From contig NZ_VHQG01000004.1 of NCBI RefSeq assembly GCF_006517435.1, positions 124,001-188,000 of the forward strand: a stretch of DNA of 64,000 bases, given 5' to 3'. The translations under genes and the position numbers were made by a program. The notes beneath the pieces are model-generated. The model was not told the DNA's origin. It made no database searches and saw only the letters and a list, made by a program, of their open reading frames with translations. This document shows, piece after piece, positions 7,775 to 15,704 of this stretch. The DNA is from Schumannella soli. Lineage in GTDB: Bacteria > Actinomycetota > Actinomycetes > Actinomycetales > Microbacteriaceae. Positions within the stretch are counted from its first letter, which is position 1; the number at the start of each line of letters is the position of its first letter.

Positions 7775-8710
7775 TCACGCCTGGTCGAGCGGGCACCAGT
7801 AGAGCTTGCGCCCCGCCATCTCCTGCATCGCGATCTCGGTACCGCAGACGCGACACGGCAGACCCGTGCGGTGATAGACCCAGTGCCGGTCGTCGCGGCT
7901 CGCGAGCGCGCGCGCCTTGGCAGCGCCGCGCAGCCCGTCGATCGTCAGCATCTGGCCCGTCTTCACGCCGATGCGCAGCAGATGATCCCAGTCGGTCCAG
8001 AGCGCGCTGAGCACGTCGCGCGGCAGCTCGGCCGCCGTCGCGAACGGCGAGAGCCGCGCCCGGAACAGCATCTCGGCCCGATAGACGTTGCCGATCCCGC
8101 TGACGACTGACTGGTCCATCAGCACGAGCCCGATCGCCTGGCGCTTGCGCCCGGCCAGCTCGAGGAAGCGCTTCTCGCCGCGCACCCGGCCGTCGACGAG
8201 CGGGTCGGGGCCGAGGCGGGCGAGCACCGCATCCACGCCCTCGCCGTCGAGCACCTCGCAGGCCGTCGGCCCACGCAGATCGGCGACCGCGTGATCGGTC
8301 AAGAGGCGCACCCGCACCTGGCCGATCGGCTCGGGCGGGAAGCCTTCGAGCTCAGCGCCGAGCCGCTCCGACTCGGCCATGCGCAGGCGTCGCGGGGCGC
8401 CCATCGACGCGAGCGAGTCGGCGTTGTCGCGGGCCGTGCTCTCGGGATCGCGCGCGACCGCGGGCACGTCGATGTCGCCCGCGAAGTCCCACGCGCCGTA
8501 CATGCCGAGGTGAACGCGCAGCCAGAGTCCGTTGTCGAACTCGAGGAACATCTGCTTGCCCACCGCCCGGCAGCGCACGATCGTGCGGCCGTCGATCAGG
8601 CGCGCATCCGCGGCGAAGCGACCCTGCGGGCTCGACACGGCGACCGGCGTGCCCTCGAAGTGCCGCGCGAACTGCGCGGTGATGCGGTGGACGGAATGGC
8701 CCTCGGGCAT
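7775..8710 (-). CDS. Fpg/Nei family DNA glycosylase
   Basis: A 311-residue base-excision repair glycosylase with AP-lyase activity expected. The catalytic N-terminus reads PEGHSVHR after the initiator Met, typical of Nei-type enzymes, with the conserved Lys in AVGKQMFLEF and the H2TH region VVSGIGNVYRAEMLF. The C-terminal zinc finger has Cys286, Cys289 and Cys306, but the expected fourth Cys is Asp309 in WCPLDQA. Asp can ligate zinc, but this is unusual for the family. The gene begins 1 nt after the rpiB stop, so it is the last gene of a three-gene operon. Confidence 0.9.
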   Translation of the reverse strand: MPEGHSVHRITAQFARHFEGTPVAVSSPQGRFAADARLIDGRTIVRCRAVGKQMFLEFDNGLWLRVHLGMYGAWDFAGDIDVPAVARDPESTARDNADSLASMGAPRRLRMAESERLGAELEGFPPEPIGQVRVRLLTDHAVADLRGPTACEVLDGEGVDAVLARLGPDPLVDGRVRGEKRFLELAGRKRQAIGLVLMDQSVVSGIGNVYRAEMLFRARLSPFATAAELPRDVLSALWTDWDHLLRIGVKTGQMLTIDGLRGAAKARALASRDDRHWVYHRTGLPCRVCGTEIAMQEMAGRKLYWCPLDQA

Positions 8711-8711
8711 G

Positions 8712-9197
8712 TCAGCGGATCTCGTGCCCCGCGATCGCGCCCGTCGCCTCGAACTCCGCGAGCTGCGCGATGCGACGCGCGTGACGCTCCTCGGCGCTGA
8801 ACGGCGTCGCGATGAACAGGTCGATGAACTCGATCGCCTCGTCGACCGTGTGCTGGCGCGCGCCGATCGAGATCACGTTCGCGTCGTTGTGCTGACGGGC
8901 GAGCTCGGCCGTGGAGCGGTTCCAGACGAGCGCGGCGCGCGCGCCCTCGACCTTGTTCGCGGCGATCTGCTCACCGTTGCCCGATCCGCCGAAGACGACG
9001 CCCAGCGCATCCACCCCCGCCTGCTGATCGGCGACGACGGCCTGCGCGGCTCCGATGCAGAAGCTCGGGTAGTCGTCGAGCGGGTCGTAGCTCGTCGGAC
9101 CGTGGTCGATCACCTCGTGCCCCGCCTCGGCCAGATGCTGCTGCAGCGTCTGGCTGAACTCGAGACCGGCGTGGTCGGTGGCGATGTGGATGCGCAT
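8712..9197 (-). CDS. rpiB: Ribose-5-phosphate isomerase B
   Basis: A 161-residue RpiB/LacAB family enzyme that interconverts ribulose 5-phosphate and ribose 5-phosphate in the pentose phosphate pathway. It has the N-terminal IATDHAGLEF motif, the YPSFCIGAAQAV active-site Cys region, and the phosphate-binding GVVFGGSGNGEQIAANKVEG loop seen with one interruption here. The start ATG 9197 overlaps the stop of the upstream gene by one base (TGATG), and Nei follows 1 nt after its stop, so all three are one transcriptional unit. The terminal enzyme zwf of the same pathway lies at the far right end of the window. Confidence 0.93.
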   Translation of the reverse strand: MRIHIATDHAGLEFSQTLQQHLAEAGHEVIDHGPTSYDPLDDYPSFCIGAAQAVVADQQAGVDALGVVFGGSGNGEQIAANKVEGARAALVWNRSTAELARQHNDANVISIGARQHTVDEAIEFIDLFIATPFSAEERHARRIAQLAEFEATGAIAGHEIR

Positions 9198-9763
9198 CAG
9201 CTCTCTCCTGCGTCGCCGACATCGGAGACGACCCAGGCGCCCGAGCCCGTCTTCGTCAGTCGGTAGATGTTCGTGTACTTCTCCGTGCTGCCGCCCGAGG
9301 AATCGACCTCGTCGACCGTCACGGTCGCGGTGCCGCCGTCGGACTTCGACGCCGTCACCGTGAACGTGTAGGCGTACTTCCCGTCGACCCGGTACTCCTT
9401 CGCGTCGCTCACGAAGGCCGAGCAGCTGAAGTCGCCGTTGTAGTAGTCCTTGCGGAACGCCGCCGTCGTCACCTTCGTGAAGGCCGTGCAGTCGGCCTTC
9501 TCGAAGGCGCGGTTGAAACCCTCGACGACGGCCTGCGGGCTGCCCGCGGCGGCCGCCTCGGTCGTGCCGACCGAGAGCGAGGGGATGATCACCGCGGCGC
9601 CCGCGATCGCGGTGCCGATCACGACGACCAGCACGACCGCGAGCACCCAGGGCCAGGCTCGGCGACTGCGCGACACCGGCTCGGTCGGCGGGAGCGGCGG
9701 AGCGGGCGGCGGGAACTGCGGCGCCGGCTGCCCCGGCTGGGGCGGCCCGTACGGCTCGACCAT
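9197..9763 (-). CDS. Pro-rich membrane-anchored protein, DUF4878-like
   Basis: A 188-residue protein with a Pro/Gln-rich cytoplasmic N-terminus (about 35 residues), a basic SRSRRAWPW patch, one membrane segment LAVVLVVVIGTAIAGAAVII, and an extracytoplasmic domain of about 120 residues resembling the small NTF2-like domains of DUF4878 proteins (AVVEGFNRAFEKADCTAF). Two Cys in the outer domain could form a disulfide. The start ATG 9763 has GGAGG 4 nt upstream; a longer frame to 9826 lacks one. It heads the operon with rpiB and nei. Function is unknown. Confidence 0.7.
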   Translation of the reverse strand: MVEPYGPPQPGQPAPQFPPPAPPLPPTEPVSRSRRAWPWVLAVVLVVVIGTAIAGAAVIIPSLSVGTTEAAAAGSPQAVVEGFNRAFEKADCTAFTKVTTAAFRKDYYNGDFSCSAFVSDAKEYRVDGKYAYTFTVTASKSDGGTATVTVDEVDSSGGSTEKYTNIYRLTKTGSGAWVVSDVGDAGES

Positions 9764-9837
9764 CACGCCTCCTCGGATCGCTCGCCAGTCTAGGGTTGAC
9801 GACGGACACGATCCGCACAGATTCAAGGGAGCACTGC

Positions 9838-12381
9838 GTGCCTGGAGAGAACCTCACCCGCCTCGAAGCCCGCGACCGCAAGGCCGTCGTCGACGTCGAG
9901 AGCTACGACGTCACGCTCGACCTGACCACCGGCGCCGAGACCTTCCGCAGCACCACCGTGGTGCGCTTCACCGCCCACGGCGCGACCGAGACGTTCATCG
10001 ACGCCATCACCCGCACCGTGCACTCCGTGACCCTCAACGGCGAGAAGCTCGACCCGGATGCGGTCAGCGACGGCGTGCGCATCCAGCTGTCGAACCTGCT
10101 CGAGCACAACGAGCTCGTCGTCGACGCCGACGCGATCTACACGAACACCGGCGAGGGCCTGCACCGCTTCGTCGACCCGGTCGACGGCGAGGTCTACCTC
10201 TACTCGCAGTTCGAGGTACCCGACAGCCGCCGCATGTTCGCGGTCTTCGAGCAGCCCGACCTCAAGGCGACCTTCACCTTCCACGTCACGGCGCCCGCCA
10301 ACTGGGCCGTCGTCAGCAACTCCCCCACCCCCGAGCCGGTGTTCGCGGGCGACAGCCTCGCCACCTGGCACTTCGAGCCCACGCCGCGCATCTCGAGCTA
10401 CATCACCGCGCTCATCGCCGGGCCGTACCAGGCCGTGCACAGCGAGCTGACCAGCGCGAACGGCAACGTCATCCCGCTCGGTGTCTTCGCCCGCAAGTCG
10501 CTGTTCCAGTTCCTCGACGCCGACTACATCTTCGAGAAGACCCGCCAGGGCTTCGCCTACTACGAGGAGAAGTTCGGCTACCCGTACCCCTTCGCGAAGT
10601 ACGACCAGCTCTTCGTGCCGGAGTTCAACGCCGGCGCGATGGAGAACGCCGGCGCCGTCACCTTCACCGAGACCTACGTCTTCCGCTCGAAGGTGACCGA
10701 CGCCATCAAGGAGCGTCGCGTCGTCACGATCCTGCACGAGCTGGCCCACATGTGGTTCGGCGACCTCGTGACCATGAAGTGGTGGAACGACCTCTGGCTC
10801 AACGAGTCGTTCGCCGAGTGGGCCTCCACCATCGCGACCGCCGAGGCCACCGAGTGGACCGAGGCGTGGACGACGTTCCAGGCCATGGAGAAGAGCTGGG
10901 CCTACAAGCAGGATCAGCTGCCCTCGACCCACCCGATCGTGGCCACGATCGACGACCTCGAAGCCGTGCAGGTCAACTTCGACGGCATCACCTACGCCAA
11001 GGGCGGATCGGTGCTGAAGCAGCTCGCCGCCTGGGTCGGCATCGACGCCTTCTTCACCGGCGTCGGCAACTACTTCCGCAAGCACGCCTTCGGCAACACC
11101 GAGCTTCGCGATCTGCTCGTGGAGCTGGAGGCCGCCAGCGGCCGCTCGCTCGACGGCTGGGGCGCGAAGTGGCTCGAGACCGCCGGCGTCAACACGCTGC
11201 GCCCGGCCCTGACGGTGGGCAGTGACGGCACGATCGAGCGCTTCGCGATCGAGCAGAGCGCGCACCCGGACTACCCCACCATCCGACCGCACCGTCTCGC
11301 GGTCGGCTTCTACTCGCTCGACGGCGGCAAGCTCGTGCGCACGCACCGCCACGAGCTCGACATCGACGGCGCGTCGACCGAGGTGCCCGAGCTGGCCGGA
11401 CTCGCGCGTCCCGAGCTGATCCTGCTCAACGACGACGACCTCGCCTACGCGAAGATCCGCCTCGACGAGGTGTCGCTGCAGACCGCGATCGCGCACCTGC
11501 GCGACATCGAGGAGCCGCTCGCCCGCGCGATCGTCTGGGGCGCCGTGTGGGATGCGACCCGCGACGGCGAGGCCAAGGCGAGCGACTACATCCGCCTCGT
11601 GCTCGACAACATCGCGACCGAGACCGAGTCGACCACGATCCGCCTCAGCCTCACCCAGTTGACGCAGGTCGCCCGCAGCTACGTCGCCCCGGCGTCGCGC
11701 GCCGCGGCGATCGAGGAGGTCGGCGACACGCTCTGGACCCTCGCGCAGAATGCGGAGCCCGGATCGGACGCGCAGTTCCAGTTCGTGAAGTTCTTCGCGA
11801 ACATCGCCTCGACCCCGGCCCACGCCGAGGTGCTGCGCGCGCTGCAGAGCGGCCAGACCCGCCTCGACGGACTCGACATCGACACCGACCTGGAGTGGGA
11901 GCTGCTCGAGGGACTCGTGCTCACCGGCGTCGCCGGCGACGACGAGATCGTCACCGCCGAGACCCGCGACAACACCTCGAACGGCCAGCAGGCCGCCGCT
12001 CGCGCGCGCGGCACCGTGCCGACCGAGGCCGGCAAGAAGGCCGCACTCGACCGCGCCCTCACCGACGAGCAGATCCCCAACGCGATCCTGCGCATGCTCG
12101 GCATGGGCTACCAGCACGTCAACGACCCGGCCGTGCTCGAGCCGCTCGTCGCGCCGTACTTCGACGCGCTCGAGTCCATCTGGAAGAGCCGCAGCTACAA
12201 GATCGCCGAGTACATCGTCGTGTGGTTCTACCCGAGCGCCCTCGCCTCGCAGGCCCTCGTCGACACCACGAACGCCTGGCTGGATGCGCACCCCGACATC
12301 CCGGCGCTTCGCCGCCTGGTGCAGGAGAACGTCGCCGGCGTCGAGCGCGCCCTCGCCGCGCAGGCGGTCGACGCGGCGTAG
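9838..12381 (+). CDS. pepN: Aminopeptidase N
   Basis: An 847-residue M1-family zinc metallopeptidase that removes N-terminal residues from peptides in the cytoplasm. The exopeptidase motif GAMENAG is at about residues 266-272 and the zinc site HELAHMW at 300-306, with the third ligand Glu in NESFAEW about 20 residues on. The C-terminal half is an ERAP1-type helical domain, matching the usual actinobacterial length near 850. The GTG start is preceded by AAGGGAG at a 7-nt spacing. It is a single-gene unit divergent from the rpiB operon. Confidence 0.96.
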   Translation: MPGENLTRLEARDRKAVVDVESYDVTLDLTTGAETFRSTTVVRFTAHGATETFIDAITRTVHSVTLNGEKLDPDAVSDGVRIQLSNLLEHNELVVDADAIYTNTGEGLHRFVDPVDGEVYLYSQFEVPDSRRMFAVFEQPDLKATFTFHVTAPANWAVVSNSPTPEPVFAGDSLATWHFEPTPRISSYITALIAGPYQAVHSELTSANGNVIPLGVFARKSLFQFLDADYIFEKTRQGFAYYEEKFGYPYPFAKYDQLFVPEFNAGAMENAGAVTFTETYVFRSKVTDAIKERRVVTILHELAHMWFGDLVTMKWWNDLWLNESFAEWASTIATAEATEWTEAWTTFQAMEKSWAYKQDQLPSTHPIVATIDDLEAVQVNFDGITYAKGGSVLKQLAAWVGIDAFFTGVGNYFRKHAFGNTELRDLLVELEAASGRSLDGWGAKWLETAGVNTLRPALTVGSDGTIERFAIEQSAHPDYPTIRPHRLAVGFYSLDGGKLVRTHRHELDIDGASTEVPELAGLARPELILLNDDDLAYAKIRLDEVSLQTAIAHLRDIEEPLARAIVWGAVWDATRDGEAKASDYIRLVLDNIATETESTTIRLSLTQLTQVARSYVAPASRAAAIEEVGDTLWTLAQNAEPGSDAQFQFVKFFANIASTPAHAEVLRALQSGQTRLDGLDIDTDLEWELLEGLVLTGVAGDDEIVTAETRDNTSNGQQAAARARGTVPTEAGKKAALDRALTDEQIPNAILRMLGMGYQHVNDPAVLEPLVAPYFDALESIWKSRSYKIAEYIVVWFYPSALASQALVDTTNAWLDAHPDIPALRRLVQENVAGVERALAAQAVDAA

Positions 12382-12500
12382 TCGCCAGTCCACCTCGCAC
12401 TGCGGGCATCGCCCCGCGCACGCGTCCCGGAGGGGGCGTCGGCTCCGGTCGGCGTCCCCTCTGTCGTTGGGTCGAGGATGCGGACCGAGCCCGGCCTGCT

Positions 12501-12511
12501 GGGGGGGGGGG
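12501..12511 (+). repeat. Run of 11 G
   Basis: An uninterrupted run of eleven G residues just before the first GATACTG motif, in non-coding DNA. Such tracts are prone to slippage in replication and to miscounting in sequencing. Confidence 0.9.
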
Positions 12512-12519
12512 AGGGTAAC

Positions 12520-12780
12520 GCCGATACTGTTCGTGCTTCACGCGGATACTGGCGAGACGCTGAGGCGGTGCCAGGGGCGCCGACGGGCCTTCGGCTCGCC
12601 AGTATCCGCATCGCCCACACGGCAGCGTCGGACCCGCGAGGACGCCGACCGGACACGTGTCGGATGCCGTTGATCCCGGTGCCACACCCGCGGCTACTGG
12701 TCTGGATGTCGCCGATACTGGCCGCCCCGCGTCCCGCTGCCGCCGGCAGCCGTTACCTCGAGCTCGGCCAGTATTCGCGC
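12520..12780. repeat. Left GATACTG/CAGTATC motif cluster
   Basis: Six copies or near copies of one motif: GATACTG at 12523-12529, 12545-12551 and 12714-12720; variant GCTACTGG at 12693-12700; inverted CAGTATC at 12600-12606 and variant CAGTATTC at 12769-12776. The copies at 12542-12556 and 12595-12609 form a perfect 15-bp inverted repeat. The last copy lies inside the 3' end of the DUF559 gene. The 371 bases between pepN and that gene (12382-12752) hold no other gene. Confidence 0.8.
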
Positions 12781-13607
12781 CGAAGGTCCGACTGCTCGCG
12801 GCGCCGACGAGCAGACCACCGATGCTCTCCGCGGCGCACGAGTGCGAGGATCTGGGCCTCGAGCGGGGCCCACTCATTAAAGATTCGGCGCGAGCCGGCA
12901 TGCAGCATGAGGGCACCTCGCGCGACCAGCTCGGCGTCTCGTCGGCGGTCTCGCTCCCGAGCTTCTGGGGTCGAGTGCCAACGGTCGCCGTCCAGCTCGA
13001 TCACGAGTCGGTCGCCGACCACCAGATCGACGCGTCCGACGCCCGGGACGACGACCTGCGGCCGAGCGATGATGCCGCGTGAACGCAGGCGGACCCGCGC
13101 GAGCGTCTCGAGCCCAGACTCGCTGCGTGCATCGCTCACGGCGAGCGCGCGGATGCCGTTGCGGGTGAGGAGAGTCCGGGCGAGGGCGGGTCGTGTGACG
13201 GCACGCAGATGACGAGCGGAGTCGACGCAGCAGACGAGATCCTCGAACGACATGCACTGCGCCGCGCAGGCGAGCGCCGTCAGCACGTCATCCACACCGT
13301 CGACCGCCCGACCCGCGATCCGGTGCCGGGTCGGCTCACCGACGCGGCTTCGGCGCACACGATCGCTCGGACTGACTCGCCAATGCGCCGTGGCGAGTCG
13401 TACCCAGATCCCGTGCCGCTCGAGCGCTGCCCCGCAACTCAGCGAACAGTATCCGGACACCGCGGCCTCGACGGGCGGGTCGAGTTCTCCGACGGCATAG
13501 TGACCGATCCGAAGCCGTCGGACACCACCGGCAGCCACCTGGTGTCGCAACTCCGCGGTCGAGACGCCCTCGGCCGCGAAGTCGCGCGTGCGGACGATGC
13601 GTGTCAT
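12753..13607 (-). CDS. AbiEi-type HTH plus DUF559 nuclease-like protein
   Basis: A 284-residue protein. Residues 1-45 resemble the winged-helix N-terminus of AbiEi antitoxin-like proteins; residues 160-265 match DUF559, a Vsr-like PD-(D/E)XK endonuclease fold, with candidate catalytic residues Glu167, Asp194, Glu204 and Asp206 (VDLVV, then IELDGDRWH). Such proteins are common in actinobacteria and their substrate is unknown. The gene has no ribosome site or leaderless box that I can see. It is flanked by, and partly contains, copies of the GATACTG motif: one encodes GYC at residues 52-54, one encodes EYW at 278-280. No toxin gene is adjacent. Confidence 0.82.
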   Translation of the reverse strand: MTRIVRTRDFAAEGVSTAELRHQVAAGGVRRLRIGHYAVGELDPPVEAAVSGYCSLSCGAALERHGIWVRLATAHWRVSPSDRVRRSRVGEPTRHRIAGRAVDGVDDVLTALACAAQCMSFEDLVCCVDSARHLRAVTRPALARTLLTRNGIRALAVSDARSESGLETLARVRLRSRGIIARPQVVVPGVGRVDLVVGDRLVIELDGDRWHSTPEARERDRRRDAELVARGALMLHAGSRRIFNEWAPLEAQILALVRRGEHRWSARRRREQSDLRREYWPSSR

Positions 13608-13926
13608 GCCGTCATCGTCATGCTCGTGTGCGCCCTCGATCGGCGCGTGTCCTCGATCGGTGCAGTTCGCGTGCGGTGAGCCCGTGTGGAGGAGAGGCGG
13701 TGACCGCGCGCGGCTACTGGCGAAAAGAGGGAGCAGCCTCGCCGGTGGGTCTGCATGGACGACTGAGCAGTATCGCGCGAGACCGCCAGCAGTATCGGCG
13801 ACGACAGTATCCGCAGTCGGGCAGGTAAGCGCGAGCGGGAGGGGGGCGACGAGGCGGGAACGCCGGTAGGCATCGGGCGCGGCCGCGGTCGGGCGACGTG
13901 GAGGGGGCGCTCGTTAGCCTGGGAGC
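13608..13926. repeat. Right GATACTG/CAGTATC motif cluster
   Basis: 319 bases without a gene, lying upstream of the DUF559 gene and before the MscS gene. They hold variant GCTACTGG at 13713-13720 and inverted CAGTATC at 13768-13774, 13790-13796 and 13805-13811, all within about 100 bp. The variant copy GCGGCTACTGGCGA differs by one base from the left-side copy GCGGATACTGGCGA at 12542. The TAGCCT box of the mscS gene is at 13915-13920. Confidence 0.8.
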
Positions 13927-15081
13927 GTGACGACAGACTGGGACTGGACCGCCTTCTGGGCCGACCCGTGGCCGCAGCTCGGGAACTTCCTCGTGCACAA
14001 GCCGCTGAGCGTGCTGATCATCGTGGTGGTGGCCGTGCTGCTGCGCATCGTGGCGACGTTCATCATCAAGCGCGTCGTGAACCAGATCGTCAACGGCGTC
14101 AAGAAGAAGCAGAACGTGACCGACACGGCCGCGCTCGGCATCGCCGTCTCGCCGCTCGCGGCCGTGCGAACCGTGCAGCGCACCCGCGCGATCGGGTCGG
14201 TGCTCACGAACGTGGTGACGGCCGGCATCGTGATCGTCGCGGCGATCCTCGTCGTCAACACCCTCAACGAGAACGCGACCGCCGCCTTCTCGCTCATCAC
14301 CGCGGCGCTCGGCGCCGGTCTGGGCTTCGGCGCGCAGAACATCGTCAAAGACGTGCTCAACGGGCTGTTCATGGTCATCGAAGACCAGCTCGGCGTCGGG
14401 GATGTCGTGGACCTCGGCCCGGCGACCGGCGTGGTCGAGGCGGTCGGCATCCGCGTGACGCAGATCCGCGACGTCAACGGGATGCTCTGGTACGTGCGCA
14501 ACGGCGAGATCCTGCGCGTCGGCAACGTCTCGCAGGGCTGGTCGCGCGTCATCCTCGACCTGGCGATCCCCTACGAGGCCGACGTGCCGCTCGTGCAGGA
14601 GGCGCTGCTCGACACGGCCGTGCGCATGCAGCAGGAACCGAAGTGGAAGCGCCTGTTCCTCGAGAAGCCCGAGATGTGGGGCATCGAGTCGATCTCGTCG
14701 GAGGCGGTCGTGGTGCGACTGGTCGCGAAGACCCGACCGGGGTCGAAGGAGGACGTGGCGCGTGAGCTGCGCCTGCGGCTGAAGACGACGCTCGACGAGA
14801 TGGACGTGCGCACGCCCGCGCTGAGCGCGATCACGCTGACGGGGATGGAGGGCGCCGCGTCGATCCGCGGGGCGAACCCGCCGAAGACGGCTCCGCTGCC
14901 GACGCAGGCGACGCCCACGCCGAAGCCGGCGAAGTCGAAGAGCGCCGAGCGCGGCGAGCCGGCCGGCGCTGCCAGGCCCGCCGAGTCCGCCGAGCCGGCG
15001 GCATCCGACCCCGGCGCGACGCCGACGGAGCCCTCGCCGCGAGCACCCCGAGCCCCGCGCGCGCCGAAGAAGGACGACTGA
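13927..15081 (+). CDS. MscS-family mechanosensitive channel
   Basis: A 384-residue small-conductance mechanosensitive channel that would release solutes on hypo-osmotic shock. Membrane segments lie near residues 26-50, 95-115 and the pore helix around 125-150 (ALGAGLGFGAQNIVKDVLNGLF), followed by the beta domain (IEDQLGVGDVV). The C-terminal 80 residues are a Pro/Ala/Glu-rich disordered tail ending in basic residues, longer than in MscS itself. The GTG start has TAGCCT ending 6 nt before it and an overlapping GGGAG. The stop overlaps the following globin gene (TGATG). Confidence 0.92.
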   Translation: MTTDWDWTAFWADPWPQLGNFLVHKPLSVLIIVVVAVLLRIVATFIIKRVVNQIVNGVKKKQNVTDTAALGIAVSPLAAVRTVQRTRAIGSVLTNVVTAGIVIVAAILVVNTLNENATAAFSLITAALGAGLGFGAQNIVKDVLNGLFMVIEDQLGVGDVVDLGPATGVVEAVGIRVTQIRDVNGMLWYVRNGEILRVGNVSQGWSRVILDLAIPYEADVPLVQEALLDTAVRMQQEPKWKRLFLEKPEMWGIESISSEAVVVRLVAKTRPGSKEDVARELRLRLKTTLDEMDVRTPALSAITLTGMEGAASIRGANPPKTAPLPTQATPTPKPAKSKSAERGEPAGAARPAESAEPAASDPGATPTEPSPRAPRAPRAPKKDD

Positions 15082-15509
15082 TGGCCGAGGACTCCCTCAC
15101 TCTGCGCTCGAGCTCCGGCGGCGAGCCGGTCGGCGGCAGCTTCTGGCAGCAGATCGGCGGGCGCCCGACCTTCGAGCGGCTGGTGCGCCGCTTCTACGAG
15201 GGTGTGGCCGACGACGAGGTGCTGCGCCCGATGTACCCGGAGGACGACATGGAGGGCGCCATCCAGCGCCTGACCGGGTTCCTCGAGCAGTACTGGGGCG
15301 GCCCGACGACTTACAGCCAGGAGCGCGGCCACCCGCGCCTGCGCATGCGTCACATGCCGTTCAAGGTCAACCCCGACGCCCGCGATCGCTGGCTGAAGCA
15401 CATGCGCGTCGCCGTCGACGACCTCGGGCTCTCTCCGATGGACGAGGGGATGCTGTGGGGCTACCTCGAGCGGGCTGCCCACGCGATGGTCAACACCTTC
15501 GAGGAGTAG
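15081..15509 (+). CDS. glbO: Group II truncated haemoglobin
   Basis: A 142-residue trHbO-type globin. The F-W-Q-Q-I-G-G start of the domain, RRFYEGVADDEVLRPMYP, and the haem-binding HMPFKVNPDARDRWLKHMR region with the proximal His are typical, as is the Trp (MLWGYLERAAHAM) of helix G. The family binds oxygen and is linked to respiration and to protection against nitric oxide or peroxide. It is translationally coupled to the mscS gene by a one-base overlap, and a bidirectional terminator follows. The N-terminal 15 residues are an extra Ser-rich extension. Confidence 0.93.
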   Translation: MAEDSLTLRSSSGGEPVGGSFWQQIGGRPTFERLVRRFYEGVADDEVLRPMYPEDDMEGAIQRLTGFLEQYWGGPTTYSQERGHPRLRMRHMPFKVNPDARDRWLKHMRVAVDDLGLSPMDEGMLWGYLERAAHAMVNTFEE

Positions 15510-15610
15510 GCGGCAGGCGGCCCCGGCAACGCCGAGCAGCGCCGGATCGCTCCGCGCGGCGCTGCGTCGACCCGCGCGGCGGCGCCGCACCGAGCACCAG
15601 ACACGACGAA

Positions 15611-15650
15611 AAGGGGATGCACCCCGCCGACCGGCGGAGCGCATCCCCTT
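15611..15650. terminator. Bidirectional terminator
   Basis: Stem AAGGGGATGC (15611-15620) with GCATCCCCTT (15641-15650), plus an inner CCGCCG/CGGCGG stem. It lies between the convergent globin and NmrA-type genes and has A/T bases at both feet. Confidence 0.8.
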
Positions 15651-15704
15651 CGCTGTGCCGACCCGGTCAAGTCGAGCCGGCACAGATGGATATGACGGGG
15701 CCGA

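Noticed and set aside
9823-12393. Minus-strand open frame of 856 codons
   Set aside because: It is antisense to aminopeptidase N, whose motifs are intact; long antisense frames arise from high GC.
12753-13607. Type IV toxin-antitoxin system
   Set aside because: The N-terminus is AbiEi-like, but no AbiEii-type nucleotidyltransferase toxin is adjacent.
12520-13815. CRISPR array
   Set aside because: The repeated motif is 7-15 bp, in both orientations and unevenly spaced; there are no spacers of constant length and no cas genes.
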